Assembly (NCBI RefSeq): GCF_006516955.1 | Contig: NZ_VHLG01000012.1 | Span: forward strand, 165,641-229,640 | Length of the DNA: 64,000 bases | Source of the DNA: Martelella alba | GTDB taxonomy: Bacteria; Pseudomonadota; Alphaproteobacteria; Rhizobiales; Rhizobiaceae | Direction: 5' to 3' | Shown: positions 24,789-33,153 of the stretch, one piece after another | Layout: the number at the start of each line of letters is the position of its first letter | Numbering within the stretch: position 1 is the first letter of the stretch | The notes under the pieces: generated by a model | Told to the model about the DNA's origin: nothing | Seen by the model: only the letters and a program-made list of their open reading frames with translations | Databases searched by the model: none | Position numbers and translations under genes: made by a program

Positions 24789-25445
24789 TCAGCGGATGTG
24801 GTGCGCGATGAACTTCTCTTTGGGAAGCAGTAGCTGATTGAACTTGGTCAATGCCTGCATGCGGTTTTCAGCCTGCGGCTGATAGTGGCCGCTCGAATTC
24901 GACCAGCCTTTCAGCGCGCCTTTGCTGAACCAGGCTGTGCCCGCATAAACCACATCCTCGCCATGGGTGATGGATGTATGGCCTTCCACGGCAAGATCTG
25001 CGTCTTCACCGGGCGTCTGTCCGCGCGCTGGTGCCGCAATAGCTGTATCGAACAATGTCGTCTTGCCGAGCAATATCGTGTTCGGGTCTGACGCTTTGAT
25101 GGCAAAGACATAGGTGCCGTCTGGCCTCAATGGCTCGTCCGTCAGGTCTGCACCCATCCGGGCAAGGCCATAGTCATTGCCGCATTTACGCAGCGCGAAG
25201 ATCTGGCTGTCATCGGCAGGTGCCTGAAGCGCTCGCGGTACGACGCAGATCCGCGATCTTATGACCGCGCTCTGGCGACTGTAGAGTCTGGAAAGCGCCC
25301 TGTGTTCGTCTCGCTGCGCTGGCCGGGTTTCTGCATCTGCTGCCTCAGGCATTCTTGCAGCGGGCACGACAGGTCTGGCTTCCTTTTTTGCGGGCTGTAT
25401 CACCGGTCTTGCAATAAACGACGTGAATGCATTTTTAAATTTCAT
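24789..25445 (-). CDS. Unrecognised small protein with C-terminal SGHY-x-P motif, possibly exported
   Basis: I do not recognise a named family. 218 residues from the ATG at 25445, which has GGAG 6 bases upstream; an ATG at 25457 lacks a ribosome site. The first 60 residues are basic, Pro/Ala-rich and low in complexity (KKEARPVVPAARMPEAAD). The body (about 75-218) looks like one folded domain: SQIFALRKCGNDYGL, HTSITHGEDVVYAG, then GWSNSSGHYQPQAE and a Leu-rich helical end. H-x-S...AG...SGHYxP segments occur in a widespread group of bacterial secreted or effector-like proteins (recollection, not a search). Isolated gene behind 150 bases of very AT-rich DNA, unlike its neighbours, which hints at transfer or a silenced promoter. 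Confidence 0.6.
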   Translation of the reverse strand: MKFKNAFTSFIARPVIQPAKKEARPVVPAARMPEAADAETRPAQRDEHRALSRLYSRQSAVIRSRICVVPRALQAPADDSQIFALRKCGNDYGLARMGADLTDEPLRPDGTYVFAIKASDPNTILLGKTTLFDTAIAAPARGQTPGEDADLAVEGHTSITHGEDVVYAGTAWFSKGALKGWSNSSGHYQPQAENRMQALTKFNQLLLPKEKFIAHHIR

Positions 25446-25457
25446 GAATAACTCCAT

Positions 25458-25602
25458 ATTACGAATAATTATATTTGATTCGCAATACGGATAATTATTT
25501 ATTCGTCGTTTATTAGCTAATAGAATTTAGGTAATATTCATTATTACCTGTATATCCGGGCAGATTCTTTCAAATCATAGAGATGTTTTCTGCTTCTGCT
25601 TG
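25458..25602. promoter_or_regulatory. AT-rich promoter region with 19-bp palindrome
   Basis: 145 bases of markedly AT-rich DNA between the Hsp70-like gene and the SGHYxP gene. It holds GGTAATA-TTCAT-TATTACC (25530-25548), a perfect interrupted palindrome with 7-base arms, and several ATAATTAT-type motifs. Read on the minus strand this is the upstream region of the 25445 gene. A protein-binding site is more likely than a terminator because no T run follows. Confidence 0.5.
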
Positions 25603-26898
25603 TTAAATTTCCTTAGGGAAGTCGGCGCCAGCGCCGATCAGGGCCAGGCCATGCGCGATCGACAGCAGTTCGCCACCGGTTTCAATCCGGCTCTTGTCAA
25701 AGCGGTTTTCGAAAATCCGCCGGACTGCTGGCACGAAGGAGGAGCCGCCGGTCAGGAACACTTTGTCGATATCACTGGCCTGAAGGCCCGATGCGGCAAT
25801 GCCTTCGTCAAGCGCGGCTTCCATAAGCGCGAGTTCACCGGCAATCCAGCCTTCGAAATCGCTCCGGCGCACGCTGGTGCGGCTGTCACGGCCAAGAGGG
25901 GCGAAGAAGAATTCGGCCTCCTCCGCGTCGGAAAGTGCCCGCTTGGTCGCAGACACGGCTTCATACAGCGGATAGCCCTCGTCATTGTCGATCAGATCGA
26001 CAAAAAGTTCGAGTTTTTCGGGCTCGACCGCGTCGCGCATAAGGCTTTTCAGATCGGTGAAATCCCGCGTGGTCTTGAAGATTGACAGCTGGCTCCAGCG
26101 GCCGAAGCTGGCATAGTAATTCGACGGCACGTCGAGCAGCTTGCCGAAACTCCTATATTGCGACCCCTTGCCAATCATCGGACTGACGACATTGTCGATC
26201 AGGCGATAGTCGAACATGTCACCGGCAACGCCGACGCCGGAATGCGACAGCGGTTCGGCGGCGAGCTTCCCGGCTGCCTTTGAAAACCGGATGATCGAAT
26301 AGTCGGTGGTGCCACCGCCGAAATCGGCGACCAGAACATTGGCATCGGATTTCAGACGTTCGGCAAAATACCAGGCGGCAGCGACCGGTTCGAGCACGAA
26401 ACGGATTTCGGGAAAGCCGAAGCGCGACAGCGCCTCATTATAGCGTTCAAGCGCGAGATCCTCGTCCGCGCCGATGCCGGCAAAACGCACCGGCCGGCCC
26501 GCGACCACCCGGTTCACTTCGCTGGGCCAGTCGTCGCCGGCATAGGTCATCAGCTTGCGCAGGAACACCGCCATCAGATCGGGAAAGGAATGACGCCGTC
26601 CATGCACGGCCGTTTCCTTGAAGATCGGGCTGGCCGCATAGGTCTTGATCGACTGCAGGAAGCGGCATTCACCGGGGTGGTCGATCAGCGTGCGGATGGC
26701 GGCGGCCCCTGCCTCCGTCAAAAGCGGGGCGGCCGGCTGGCGGTCGCGCATGAAGGACAGGCAGGTGCGCATCGTGTCGGTCACGCCGGCAACGCTTTCA
26801 AATCTGAGCGAGTGGGTGGCGCCGGCTTTGCCACTTGTGATGTCAGGCATGGCAATCACGGTATTGGTCGTGCCGAAATCCAGTCCGAGAGCGGTCAT
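25603..26898 (-). CDS. YegD-like Hsp70-family protein
   Basis: Actin/Hsp70-type ATPase of 431 residues, close in length to E. coli YegD (450). Phosphate-1 motif LGLDFGTTNTVIAM at the N-terminus, VLVADFGGGTTDYSII (phosphate-2), LEPVAAAWYFAE (connect-1) and KVFLTGGSSFVPAVRRIF (adenosine motif) are intact. It lacks the peptide-binding beta-domain and lid of DnaK, so it is a nucleotide-binding-domain-only relative whose client is unknown. Start at 26898 has AAGGAT 6 bases before the ATG; a GTG/ATG 18 bases upstream is possible. Stands alone between a phosphotransacylase terminator and the AT-rich region. Confidence 0.88.
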   Translation of the reverse strand: MTALGLDFGTTNTVIAMPDITSGKAGATHSLRFESVAGVTDTMRTCLSFMRDRQPAAPLLTEAGAAAIRTLIDHPGECRFLQSIKTYAASPIFKETAVHGRRHSFPDLMAVFLRKLMTYAGDDWPSEVNRVVAGRPVRFAGIGADEDLALERYNEALSRFGFPEIRFVLEPVAAAWYFAERLKSDANVLVADFGGGTTDYSIIRFSKAAGKLAAEPLSHSGVGVAGDMFDYRLIDNVVSPMIGKGSQYRSFGKLLDVPSNYYASFGRWSQLSIFKTTRDFTDLKSLMRDAVEPEKLELFVDLIDNDEGYPLYEAVSATKRALSDAEEAEFFFAPLGRDSRTSVRRSDFEGWIAGELALMEAALDEGIAASGLQASDIDKVFLTGGSSFVPAVRRIFENRFDKSRIETGGELLSIAHGLALIGAGADFPKEI

Positions 26899-26984
26899 GG
26901 CGACATCCTTTCGCAAGCAGCTATAACAATAGGGAAGGGGCGGCGTTTATACGCCTGTTCCTGCCGATTGCAATGGCCGGACGG

Positions 26985-27023
26985 CATAAAACCCGCCGCC
27001 ATGGAATGGCGACGGGTTTGAAA
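26985..27023 (-). terminator. Terminator of the phosphate acyltransferase gene
   Basis: Stem AAACCCG (26989-26995) / CGGGTTT (27013-27019) extended by inner CGCCAT/ATGGCG pairing; minus-strand reading ends in GGGTTTTATG. It lies about 85 bases past the stop codon at 27106. Confidence 0.6.
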
Positions 27024-27105
27024 CGAGCAGCGCTTGCAATGTTACGGGGCAATCCGAACGAGGGTCAGACCAGCCTGACCGTCAGGGATCAGTCCCGGGC
27101 GCATG

Positions 27106-28059
27106 TCACAGCGCAGGCATGCGGCCGTTGCGGCGGGCATCCGCCATCAAAACGGCGATCGCGCAGGAACCGATGCGCGACTGCGCGCCATCGGCGCGGC
27201 TCGTCAGGATAACCGGGATACGGGCACCGAGAATAATGCCCGAGGAGGTGGCGCCACCGAGCAGAACCAGCTGCTTGGCCAGCATGTTGCCGCTTTCCAG
27301 ATCCGGCGTCAGCAGGATGTCGGCGTCACCGGAAACGACCGAGGAAATGCCCTTGATCTTGGCGGCTTCAAGGCTGATCGCGTTGTCGAAGGCGAGCGGG
27401 CCGTCAACAATGGCGTTGGTGATCTGGCCGCGATCGGCCATTTTCGACAGGCAGGCCGCGTCGATCGTGGACTGGATGGCCGGGTTGACCGTTTCCACGG
27501 CGGACAGCACTGCGACCTTCGGTGTGATCGGGGTTTCGGAAATGCCGATCATCAGGTCGATGGCGTTCTGGGCGATATCGGCCTTGGCGGCCAGATCCGG
27601 CTTGATGTTCATCGCTGCATCAGTGATGAAAAAGGGCTTGGGATATTCGGGATCGACCATGGCGAAGACATGGCTGATGCGACGGCCGGTACGCAGGCCG
27701 GCATCCTTCTTCAGAACGGCGCTCATATATTCGTCGGTATGCAGGCTGCCCTTCATCAGGGCTTCGGCCTCACCCTTGGAAGCGAGTGCGACGGCCTGGG
27801 CGGCGGAGGCATGGCTGTGCGGTGTGTCGACGATCTGGTAGCCGGCGATATCGATACCGTTTTCTTCGGCAACGGCCTTGATCTTGGCTTCGGGGCCAAC
27901 CAGGATCGGGATGATCAGCCCTTCGTGAGCGGCTTCAACGGCACCCAGAAGCGCATCGCGGCTGCAGGGATGAACGACGGCAACGGTGATCGCGGGCTTT
28001 TCGGCAGCGCGCTTGATGAAATCCTTGTTGAACCCTGCGACGTCGAATTTGTCAGCCAT
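27106..28059 (-). CDS. Phosphate acetyl/butyryl-transferase (Pta/Ptb family)
   Basis: Transfers an acyl group between CoA and phosphate. 317 residues, matching the catalytic domain of Pta/Ptb, without the N-terminal DRTGG part of long Pta. Seen: HPCSRDALLGAVEAA, LIIPILVGPEAKI, ALMKGSLHTDEYMSAVLKKD, RISHVFAMVDPEYPKPFFIT, AVLSAVETVNP, VDGPLAFDNAISLEAA, and GATSSGIILGARIPVILTSR near the C-terminus, which is the conserved phosphotransacylase ending. AAGGAG lies 10 bases before the ATG. No acetate or butyrate kinase is beside it. Acetyl versus butyryl preference cannot be read from the sequence; rhizobial relatives are usually called phosphate acetyltransferase. Confidence 0.9.
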   Translation of the reverse strand: MADKFDVAGFNKDFIKRAAEKPAITVAVVHPCSRDALLGAVEAAHEGLIIPILVGPEAKIKAVAEENGIDIAGYQIVDTPHSHASAAQAVALASKGEAEALMKGSLHTDEYMSAVLKKDAGLRTGRRISHVFAMVDPEYPKPFFITDAAMNIKPDLAAKADIAQNAIDLMIGISETPITPKVAVLSAVETVNPAIQSTIDAACLSKMADRGQITNAIVDGPLAFDNAISLEAAKIKGISSVVSGDADILLTPDLESGNMLAKQLVLLGGATSSGIILGARIPVILTSRADGAQSRIGSCAIAVLMADARRNGRMPAL

Positions 28060-28512
28060 GGGAATGAACTCCTTTTAGAAATTCTTTGAGAGGAAGCTTG
28101 GGAGGGCGGTGGCGCAAGCAGTCGGAAGAACAGCGAAACCTGGCCCGTTATCTGTTGTTCTGGCCTTCATTTTTTCGGTCCGTCCTGCCATCCTTGCGCA
28201 TGTGATTTGTCGGTTGTCGCTTTCGGCCCGGCCGCAGGCGGCAACTGCATTCGTTGCATTTTCATTCCCGTCGGCGGCCACAAGGCGCCAGTCCGGGACT
28301 GTCTAACCGGCCTGAATGACGTTATGACGAAAGCCCGGATGCGGGCAATCATGCGTTCGAAACAGGCTAGTATGCAAGTTGAATTACGACTTAAGGCTAA
28401 GGCTTGGCTCCGGCCTTGAGCAAGATCAATCGGGATGGCAGTGAATTGCCATTTCCGAAAATCAAAGTAACGGGAGACAGCCGGATTAATCGCCGGCCCA
28501 AAGGAGACGCGC
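28060..28512. other. Divergent intergenic region, promoters only
   Basis: About 450 bases between the phosphate acyltransferase and the MliC-like gene. It has short open frames on both strands but without family resemblance or good ribosome sites. AAGGC-rich short repeats (28390-28420) are the only visible pattern. Promoters of both genes must lie here. Confidence 0.4.
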
Positions 28513-28878
28513 ATGAAACCCTTCTTCGCCCTGGCCGGCTCCGGCCTTGTCCTCACGCTTCTGGCTGCCGCGCCGACGCTTGCCGAAGACGCAATCTCCA
28601 TTCCTCTGCCGGCCGGTGTCACGGCCGATACGATTGATGCTGATTACGATTGCAGCGGCACTTCGGTCAAGGTGCACTATATCAATGCCGGCGATGTCCA
28701 TCTTGCAACGCTTGCCTTCGATGATCAGTTCATGGTTGCCTCGGAGGCGATCGCAGCCTCGGGCGCGCGCTATGTTTCCGGCTTTTACGTCTGGTGGACC
28801 AAGGGCAATGACGCCACGCTTTACGATCTGCGCAAGGGTGAGGGCGATCCCGGCATTGTCTGCAAGGGGGCCAGCTGA
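28513..28878 (+). CDS. MliC-family lysozyme inhibitor-like lipoprotein or periplasmic protein
   Basis: Exported 121-residue protein. Signal peptide about residues 1-24 (PFFALAGSGLVLTLLAAAPT, cut after LAE or TLA); no lipobox Cys, so soluble periplasmic (PliC-like) rather than lipid-anchored. The mature part fits the MliC/PliC domain: Y-x-C (DADYDCSGTSVKVHYIN), the ASGARYVSGFYVWWTKGNDA segment with the SGxRY and WTKGxxA motifs, and a final C in PGIVCKGAS that would bond with the first. Family members block C-type lysozyme and shield peptidoglycan. AAAGGAG precedes the ATG. Confidence 0.88.
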   Translation: MKPFFALAGSGLVLTLLAAAPTLAEDAISIPLPAGVTADTIDADYDCSGTSVKVHYINAGDVHLATLAFDDQFMVASEAIAASGARYVSGFYVWWTKGNDATLYDLRKGEGDPGIVCKGAS

Positions 28879-28904
28879 TCGGTTCCTGGACGGAAAATTC
28901 TGTG

Positions 28905-29435
28905 ATGGATCGCTTTATCCTGATCTCGGGCTGTTCTGGCGGTGGCAAGTCAAGTCTTGTTGACGCCCTTGCCGCGCGTGGCTTCAACACGGTGAGCGAA
29001 CCCGGACGGCGGATCGTCGCTGCGGAAATATCCGGCGACGGCGCCAATCTGCCCTGGAAAAATCCAAGCGGATTTGCCCTGAGGCTGGTTGCCGTCGCGC
29101 TTTCAGATTACGCGGCTGCAACACGGCTTGCCGGTCCCGTCTTCTTCGACCGCGGTCTTGTCGATGCCATTTCAGCGCTCAGCCATGCGACAGGGCAGGC
29201 GGCGGATATTGCCCGTGCCCAACGCCATTTCTGTCACCGGCAGGTCTTCATGGCACCGCCCTGGCCGGAGATTTATGCGCAGGATGGCGAACGTCGCCAC
29301 GGGCTTGCATCGGCGATTGAGGAATATCAGCGGCTGGCCGCCTTCTATCCTGCGCTCGGCTATGAGGTTGTGCCTCTGCCGAAAACGGATATTGCAGCCC
29401 GCGCCGATTTCGTTCTCGCCCGGCTTGGCTTATAG
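28905..29435 (+). CDS. AAA-type predicted ATPase (AAA_28-like)
   Basis: A 176-residue P-loop protein. Walker A ISGCSGGGKSS at residues 6-16; FFDRGLVDA is a probable Walker B-like strand; the rest is a single nucleoside-kinase-like domain (FNTVSEPGRRIVAAEI, PWKNPSGFALRLVAVA, RHFCHRQVFMAPPWPEIYAQ). Such small ATPases are usually annotated as AAA family, possibly kinases of an unknown small molecule. It follows the MliC-like gene after 26 bases and may be co-transcribed. The GTG three bases upstream of the ATG could also serve as start. Confidence 0.8.
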   Translation: MDRFILISGCSGGGKSSLVDALAARGFNTVSEPGRRIVAAEISGDGANLPWKNPSGFALRLVAVALSDYAAATRLAGPVFFDRGLVDAISALSHATGQAADIARAQRHFCHRQVFMAPPWPEIYAQDGERRHGLASAIEEYQRLAAFYPALGYEVVPLPKTDIAARADFVLARLGL

Positions 29436-29454
29436 CGCCCGGAACGTCCGGCCT

Positions 29455-29850
29455 CTATTGGAAGCGTCCGCCGCGCTGAAGCACCTCGATCTTGTAGCCG
29501 TCGGGATCGGTGATGAAGAAGAAGCGGGCAAAGTCTGCCCCTTCGCGCTCCATGGTGACGAGTTTGCCGAGCGGCAGGCCGATCTTGCTCAGCCGTTCAT
29601 ATTCGGCATTAATGTCGTCAACCGACACGGCCAGATGACCATAGCCGTTGCCCAGCTCATAGGCCGCGCTCTGACCTTCGTTGACGGTCAGCTCCAGTTC
29701 GAAACCTGTTTCTTCATTGGCAAGATAGATCAGGGTGAACCCGTCAAAGGGATAGCGGTCGACAGGCTTCAGCCCGAAGACGACGTCGTAGAAATCGATC
29801 GATCGCGCTTCATCGAGAACGCGGATCATCGCGTGGATCATCTTGGCCAT
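29455..29850 (-). CDS. gloA: Lactoylglutathione lyase (glyoxalase I)
   Basis: Converts the methylglyoxal-glutathione hemithioacetal to S-lactoylglutathione in the cytoplasm. 131 residues, the usual short bacterial form. The metal ligands of GloA are at expected places: His in KMIHAMIRV, Glu in FELELTVN, His in GYGHLAVSV and Glu in GYKIEVLQR. Also SIDFYDVVFGLKPVDR. The start at 29850 has GAGGAA 6 bases before the ATG; the longer frame from 29901 has none. Convergent with the small ATPase gene. Confidence 0.93.
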   Translation of the reverse strand: MAKMIHAMIRVLDEARSIDFYDVVFGLKPVDRYPFDGFTLIYLANEETGFELELTVNEGQSAAYELGNGYGHLAVSVDDINAEYERLSKIGLPLGKLVTMEREGADFARFFFITDPDGYKIEVLQRGGRFQ

Positions 29851-30103
29851 TATTTTTCCTCGGATCAGTTTGAACAGGCAGCGGGCGCTTGGCACCGGCA
29901 AATCCCGGCTTGCCAGAAAATCGCCTCAAGGCCAAGCCATCCCAATGGATCGCCGGGTGATTTTGCCGTTGGCGGGCGGATGGCTGACGGGTAATGTGCG
30001 CGCCACGATCGCCAGTTAAAGAGGGGGAGATAGTGGGAAAAGTCTTTGCAGTCATTGCTTTTACGTTGCCCCGCAGCGCCATTGCCGGGTTCGGTGCATC
30101 CGC

Positions 30104-30991
30104 ATGAGTGTTTCACCGCCTTCAGTCTCAGGCCTTTCCGGGGCGGGTTTTGCCATTGTGGCGACGTTGTTTTTTTCAGGCGTTGATGCGCTTGCCAAGA
30201 GCCTTGGGGCAGAGCTTTCCAGCTTCCAGGTCGTCTTTCTGCGCACATCTGGCTCGGCGCTGTTTCTTGTGATCTTCATGGCCTTCGTTCTTAAGCGCGG
30301 CATTCGTCCGGGGCAGATGAAGAGCCATGCGCTGCGCGGTTTTCTGATGGCGGTGACAGCAATGCTGTTCTTTTATGCCGTGGCCAGGTTGCCGCTTGTC
30401 ATGGCGCTGGCGCTGGCCATGACGTCCCCCATCTACCTGGCGCTGATGGGGGCTTTCTTTCTCAAGGAGCGCCTGGCGCCGGCAACGCTTGGCGCTGTGG
30501 TGCTGGCGGTTTTGGGAGCGGGGGTGATTACCTTTGCCCGCGACGGCGGCGGTGCGGACGATGCCGTTTCCCTCGCGCCGCTTCTGGCGGCACTTCTGGC
30601 GCCGCTCACCTATGCGGCGGGTGCCCTGGTGATGAAGCTTGATTCGGCCCGCGATCATCCGGCAGCCCTTTCGATGATGCAGAGCGCTTTTGCCGCCCTG
30701 TTTGCCTTGCCGACGGCGGCGATCTTCTGGCAAAGCCCCGATGCCGGGCTCTACTGGCAGATTGCGCTGATCGGCCTGTTTGGTGCGGTGGGCTATCTGT
30801 TGCTGATCGCCGGGCTTTCGCGTATTCCAGCCTCTGTCTATGCCGTGATTGATTATACCGCACTTGTCTGGGCCGGGTTGTTCGGCTTTCTCTTCTTTGG
30901 TGAAATCCCCACGCCAGCGACCCTTGCCGGCAGCGCACTGATCCTGTCGGCCTGCATCGTTTCGGCGCGCGCCATGCGCCATCGCAGGTAG
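30104..30991 (+). CDS. EamA-family (DMT superfamily) membrane transporter
   Basis: Inner-membrane exporter of 295 residues with ten hydrophobic segments arranged as two EamA repeats (about residues 10-140 and 155-285). Characteristic pieces are FSGVDALAKSLG, VVFLRTSGSALFLVIFMAF, PIYLALMGAFFLKERL at the end of the first repeat, and VIDYTALVWAGLFGFLFFGE, IPTPATLAGSALI in the second. Family members export amino acids, metabolites or drugs; substrate unknown. Monocistronic, with a terminator 4 bases past the stop. Last chromosomal protein gene before tRNA-Thr and the prophage. Confidence 0.9.
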   Translation: MSVSPPSVSGLSGAGFAIVATLFFSGVDALAKSLGAELSSFQVVFLRTSGSALFLVIFMAFVLKRGIRPGQMKSHALRGFLMAVTAMLFFYAVARLPLVMALALAMTSPIYLALMGAFFLKERLAPATLGAVVLAVLGAGVITFARDGGGADDAVSLAPLLAALLAPLTYAAGALVMKLDSARDHPAALSMMQSAFAALFALPTAAIFWQSPDAGLYWQIALIGLFGAVGYLLLIAGLSRIPASVYAVIDYTALVWAGLFGFLFFGEIPTPATLAGSALILSACIVSARAMRHRR

Positions 30992-30994
30992 AGC

Positions 30995-31024
30995 GCCGGG
31001 CGGGGAATTGGTTCCCGGCTTTTT
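30995..31024 (+). terminator. Terminator of the EamA gene
   Basis: Stem GCCGGG (30995-31000) / CCCGGC (31014-31019) with an internal GGGAA/TTCCC pairing option, followed by five T (31020-31024). Confidence 0.7.
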
Positions 31025-31263
31025 GAAAACCCGACGCGCCAAAATGAAAGGGCCCGGCGCATCGGGCAATGTCGGCCAACCACTCGATGCTCTCGGCTTC
31101 AATTCGATCTGATAAAACCAGATCGGCGCTCTCGCGTGTTGTCTTGCCGCAGATCCTGTCGATCCTCGTTTCGTTGCGACGCTGATCTGCTTTTTTTCAC
31201 TTTCATGGGGGAATGCGCTTGAAAAAGCCGCCTATTCCCTGTAACAGCCCCTCTGCATTGATT

Positions 31264-31339
31264 GCCGCTGTAGCTCAGTTGGTAGAGCACGTCATTCGTA
31301 ATGATGGGGTCGTAGGTTCGAGTCCTATCAGCGGCACCA
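31264..31339 (+). tRNA. tRNA-Thr (anticodon CGT), prophage integration target
   Basis: All 76 bases can be folded: acceptor GCCGCTG (31264-31270) with CAGCGGC (31329-31335), D stem GCTC/GAGC, anticodon stem CGTCA/TGATG around loop TTCGTAA with anticodon CGT, T stem GTAGG/CCTAT closing the T loop TTCGAGT, with encoded CCA at 31337-31339. The integrase gene of the prophage ends 55 bases downstream on the opposite strand, so the 3' end of this gene is the likely attL. Confidence 0.97.
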
Positions 31340-31394
31340 CACCGCCCTATAAAAACAAGCAATTTCAAGTGCTTGGCGCGCGTTGTGTACCACG

Positions 31395-32462
31395 TCAAAC
31401 CCATGCGTGGGACAGGTTGACCTTGTCCATGGCCGTCAGGGCCAGTTTCCAGCGTTCGACTCGGCGGGTGTAGATCTCACTTGTTTTGGCTTCTGAATGG
31501 CCAAGGATGGCCATAATTTCATACTGGCTGCATCCGAGTTCTGCGAGCAATTCAGCCAATCCCTTGCGAACGCCATGTGCGGAAAGATGTGGCAATCCGG
31601 CATCAACACACCATCGCTTGAACATTGCGGACATGCTGTCGCCGCTGGCAAACGGCTTCCCGCCGCGCCCCAGCACGTAGGTTATGCCTTCGACCTTCAT
31701 CGATCGCGTGGCATCTTTCAGCGGTGGCAGCATGGGGATCGTCACTTCTGTCGACCCCTTCTTGCACGGCGTGAAGCGGATGGCTTCGATCCCGTCAAGA
31801 ATGCATTCATGACGACGGCCGAGAATTGTCAGATCCTCGATGCGGCAGCCTGTCCAAAGCAGAACAGACATGGCGACATGTGGTTTTGTCCCAGGCTTGT
31901 GTTTGGCAAAGAAAGCTTTGACGTCAGTCGCTTTCCATGGGGTGGACCCGCTGCCCTTGATGTAGATCTTCTCAATGCCGTGTGCCGGGTTTTGCGACAA
32001 ATAGCGCCGCTTCGCAGCCCAGTCATACATTACCCCGATGGCTGCGATGAAGGCGTCCGCCTGCGCAGGCGTGGCGCTCATTTCGTCCTGCATCTCGATC
32101 AGCTTTTCCTGAGGGATCAGCATCACCCGGTCGGGGCGTTTAAGCAGCCGGGCAAGCAGGTTTTTCTTTTTCTTCAGAGTCTTTGCACTTGTCGTGCCAG
32201 CTTCAACGCGCTTGGCGAGGTATTCGAGGTAGCTGTTGACCAGCCACCCGATTGATTTTGGCTTGGCATAGTCTGATGCCTGACGCAGCGGCTCCGGTTT
32301 CTCGCCGCGGCGGGCCGCCAGATATTGCCGCTGAAAGTCATCATCCCCCGGCTGGCAATGGATCTTGATCTTGCGCTTCGGGTTTCCCTCCGGGCGCACG
32401 CGGTAGCGAAAATTGCCGCTGGGAAGCTCTTCGCGAATAAGTCCGGGGAAATCGACTTTCAT
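31395..32462 (-). CDS. Phage tyrosine recombinase (integrase)
   Basis: Site-specific recombinase, 355 residues. N-terminal arm-binding and core-binding (SAM-like) domains come first (EYLAKRVEAGTTSAKTLKKK), then the catalytic domain: Arg in LLWTGCRIEDL, His-x-x-Arg in SAHGVRKGLAELLA, His in ILGHSEAKTSEIY and the nucleophilic Tyr in that same IY. All catalytic residues are present, so it should be active. The ATG at 32462 follows AGG 7 bases upstream and comes after the stop of the preceding small gene; a second ATG at 32477 would overlap that stop. It lies 55 bases from the tRNA-Thr 3' end, reading toward it, the normal layout for tRNA-targeting phages. Confidence 0.95.
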   Translation of the reverse strand: MKVDFPGLIREELPSGNFRYRVRPEGNPKRKIKIHCQPGDDDFQRQYLAARRGEKPEPLRQASDYAKPKSIGWLVNSYLEYLAKRVEAGTTSAKTLKKKKNLLARLLKRPDRVMLIPQEKLIEMQDEMSATPAQADAFIAAIGVMYDWAAKRRYLSQNPAHGIEKIYIKGSGSTPWKATDVKAFFAKHKPGTKPHVAMSVLLWTGCRIEDLTILGRRHECILDGIEAIRFTPCKKGSTEVTIPMLPPLKDATRSMKVEGITYVLGRGGKPFASGDSMSAMFKRWCVDAGLPHLSAHGVRKGLAELLAELGCSQYEIMAILGHSEAKTSEIYTRRVERWKLALTAMDKVNLSHAWV

Positions 32463-32470
32463 TGCATGAC

Positions 32471-32677
32471 CTACCATTTTTCAAGATCCCCATCATCTAT
32501 CGGGCTTCGAGGGCTCTCCAGATCGGCAAAGTGGATTTCAACCTTTCCACCGTCTATGCACATCTTATCCACAGTCAGGCCGGCTTCGCGCGCAACCTTC
32601 AGGTACGAGCGAACTGTCGCCGGGCTGGCACGCTGCTTTCGGTTATGCGGCAATGTGGTCATGGTCTCGCTCCTCAA
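32471..32677 (-). CDS. Small phage protein of unknown function
   Basis: 68 residues, hydrophilic. Core [20 protein letters not shown] could be an HTH-like helix pair, and [17 protein letters not shown] a strand pair. It starts inside the SSB stop (ATGA, 32674-32677) and its own stop lies just before the integrase start, so it belongs to the leftward early operon. Possibly an accessory (excisionase-like?) factor, but no clear Xis resemblance; function unknown. Confidence 0.65.
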   Translation of the reverse strand: MRSETMTTLPHNRKQRASPATVRSYLKVAREAGLTVDKMCIDGGKVEIHFADLESPRSPIDDGDLEKW

Positions 32678-33141
32678 AACGGAATGTCGTCATCAAGATC
32701 GGGCGGGCTTTGGTGCGTTGTCGCGCCTGAGCGCGTGCGCTCATGCCCGTAATCGGATGGATCTGACGCGGGTGGCGGGCGGTTTCCGCCGGTGCTATCG
32801 AGCATGGTCAGGACGGCATTGAAGCCCTGAAGCACGACCTCGGTCGCATAGCGGTCCTGACCGTCATTGCCCGGATATTTGCGGGTCTGCAGCTGGCCTT
32901 CGATGTAGACCTTTGCGCCTTTGCGCAGATACTGCTCGGCGATCTCGCACAGGCCTTCGGTGAAGATGACGACGCGATGCCATTCCGTGCGTTCCTTCCG
33001 GTCGCCGGTCTGCTTGTCGCGCCAGCTTTCCGAGGTGGCGATGCGCAAATTGGCGATCGGGCGTCCATCCTGTGTCCTGCGGATCTCAGGATCCGCGCCG
33101 AGGTTACCGATCAGAATGACCTTGTTGACCGATCCGGCCAT
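32674..33141 (-). CDS. ssb: Single-stranded DNA-binding protein
   Basis: OB-fold SSB of 155 residues. N-terminal [20 protein letters not shown] and [35 protein letters not shown] are textbook. A disordered, Gly/Pro/Ser-rich linker leads to the acidic C-terminal DDDIPF tip that recruits replication proteins. Coats ssDNA during phage replication or recombination. Part of the leftward early operon between the HD hydrolase and the small 68-residue protein. Confidence 0.97.
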   Translation of the reverse strand: MAGSVNKVILIGNLGADPEIRRTQDGRPIANLRIATSESWRDKQTGDRKERTEWHRVVIFTEGLCEIAEQYLRKGAKVYIEGQLQTRKYPGNDGQDRYATEVVLQGFNAVLTMLDSTGGNRPPPASDPSDYGHERTRSGATTHQSPPDLDDDIPF

Positions 33142-33153
33142 ATTCTTCTCCCT

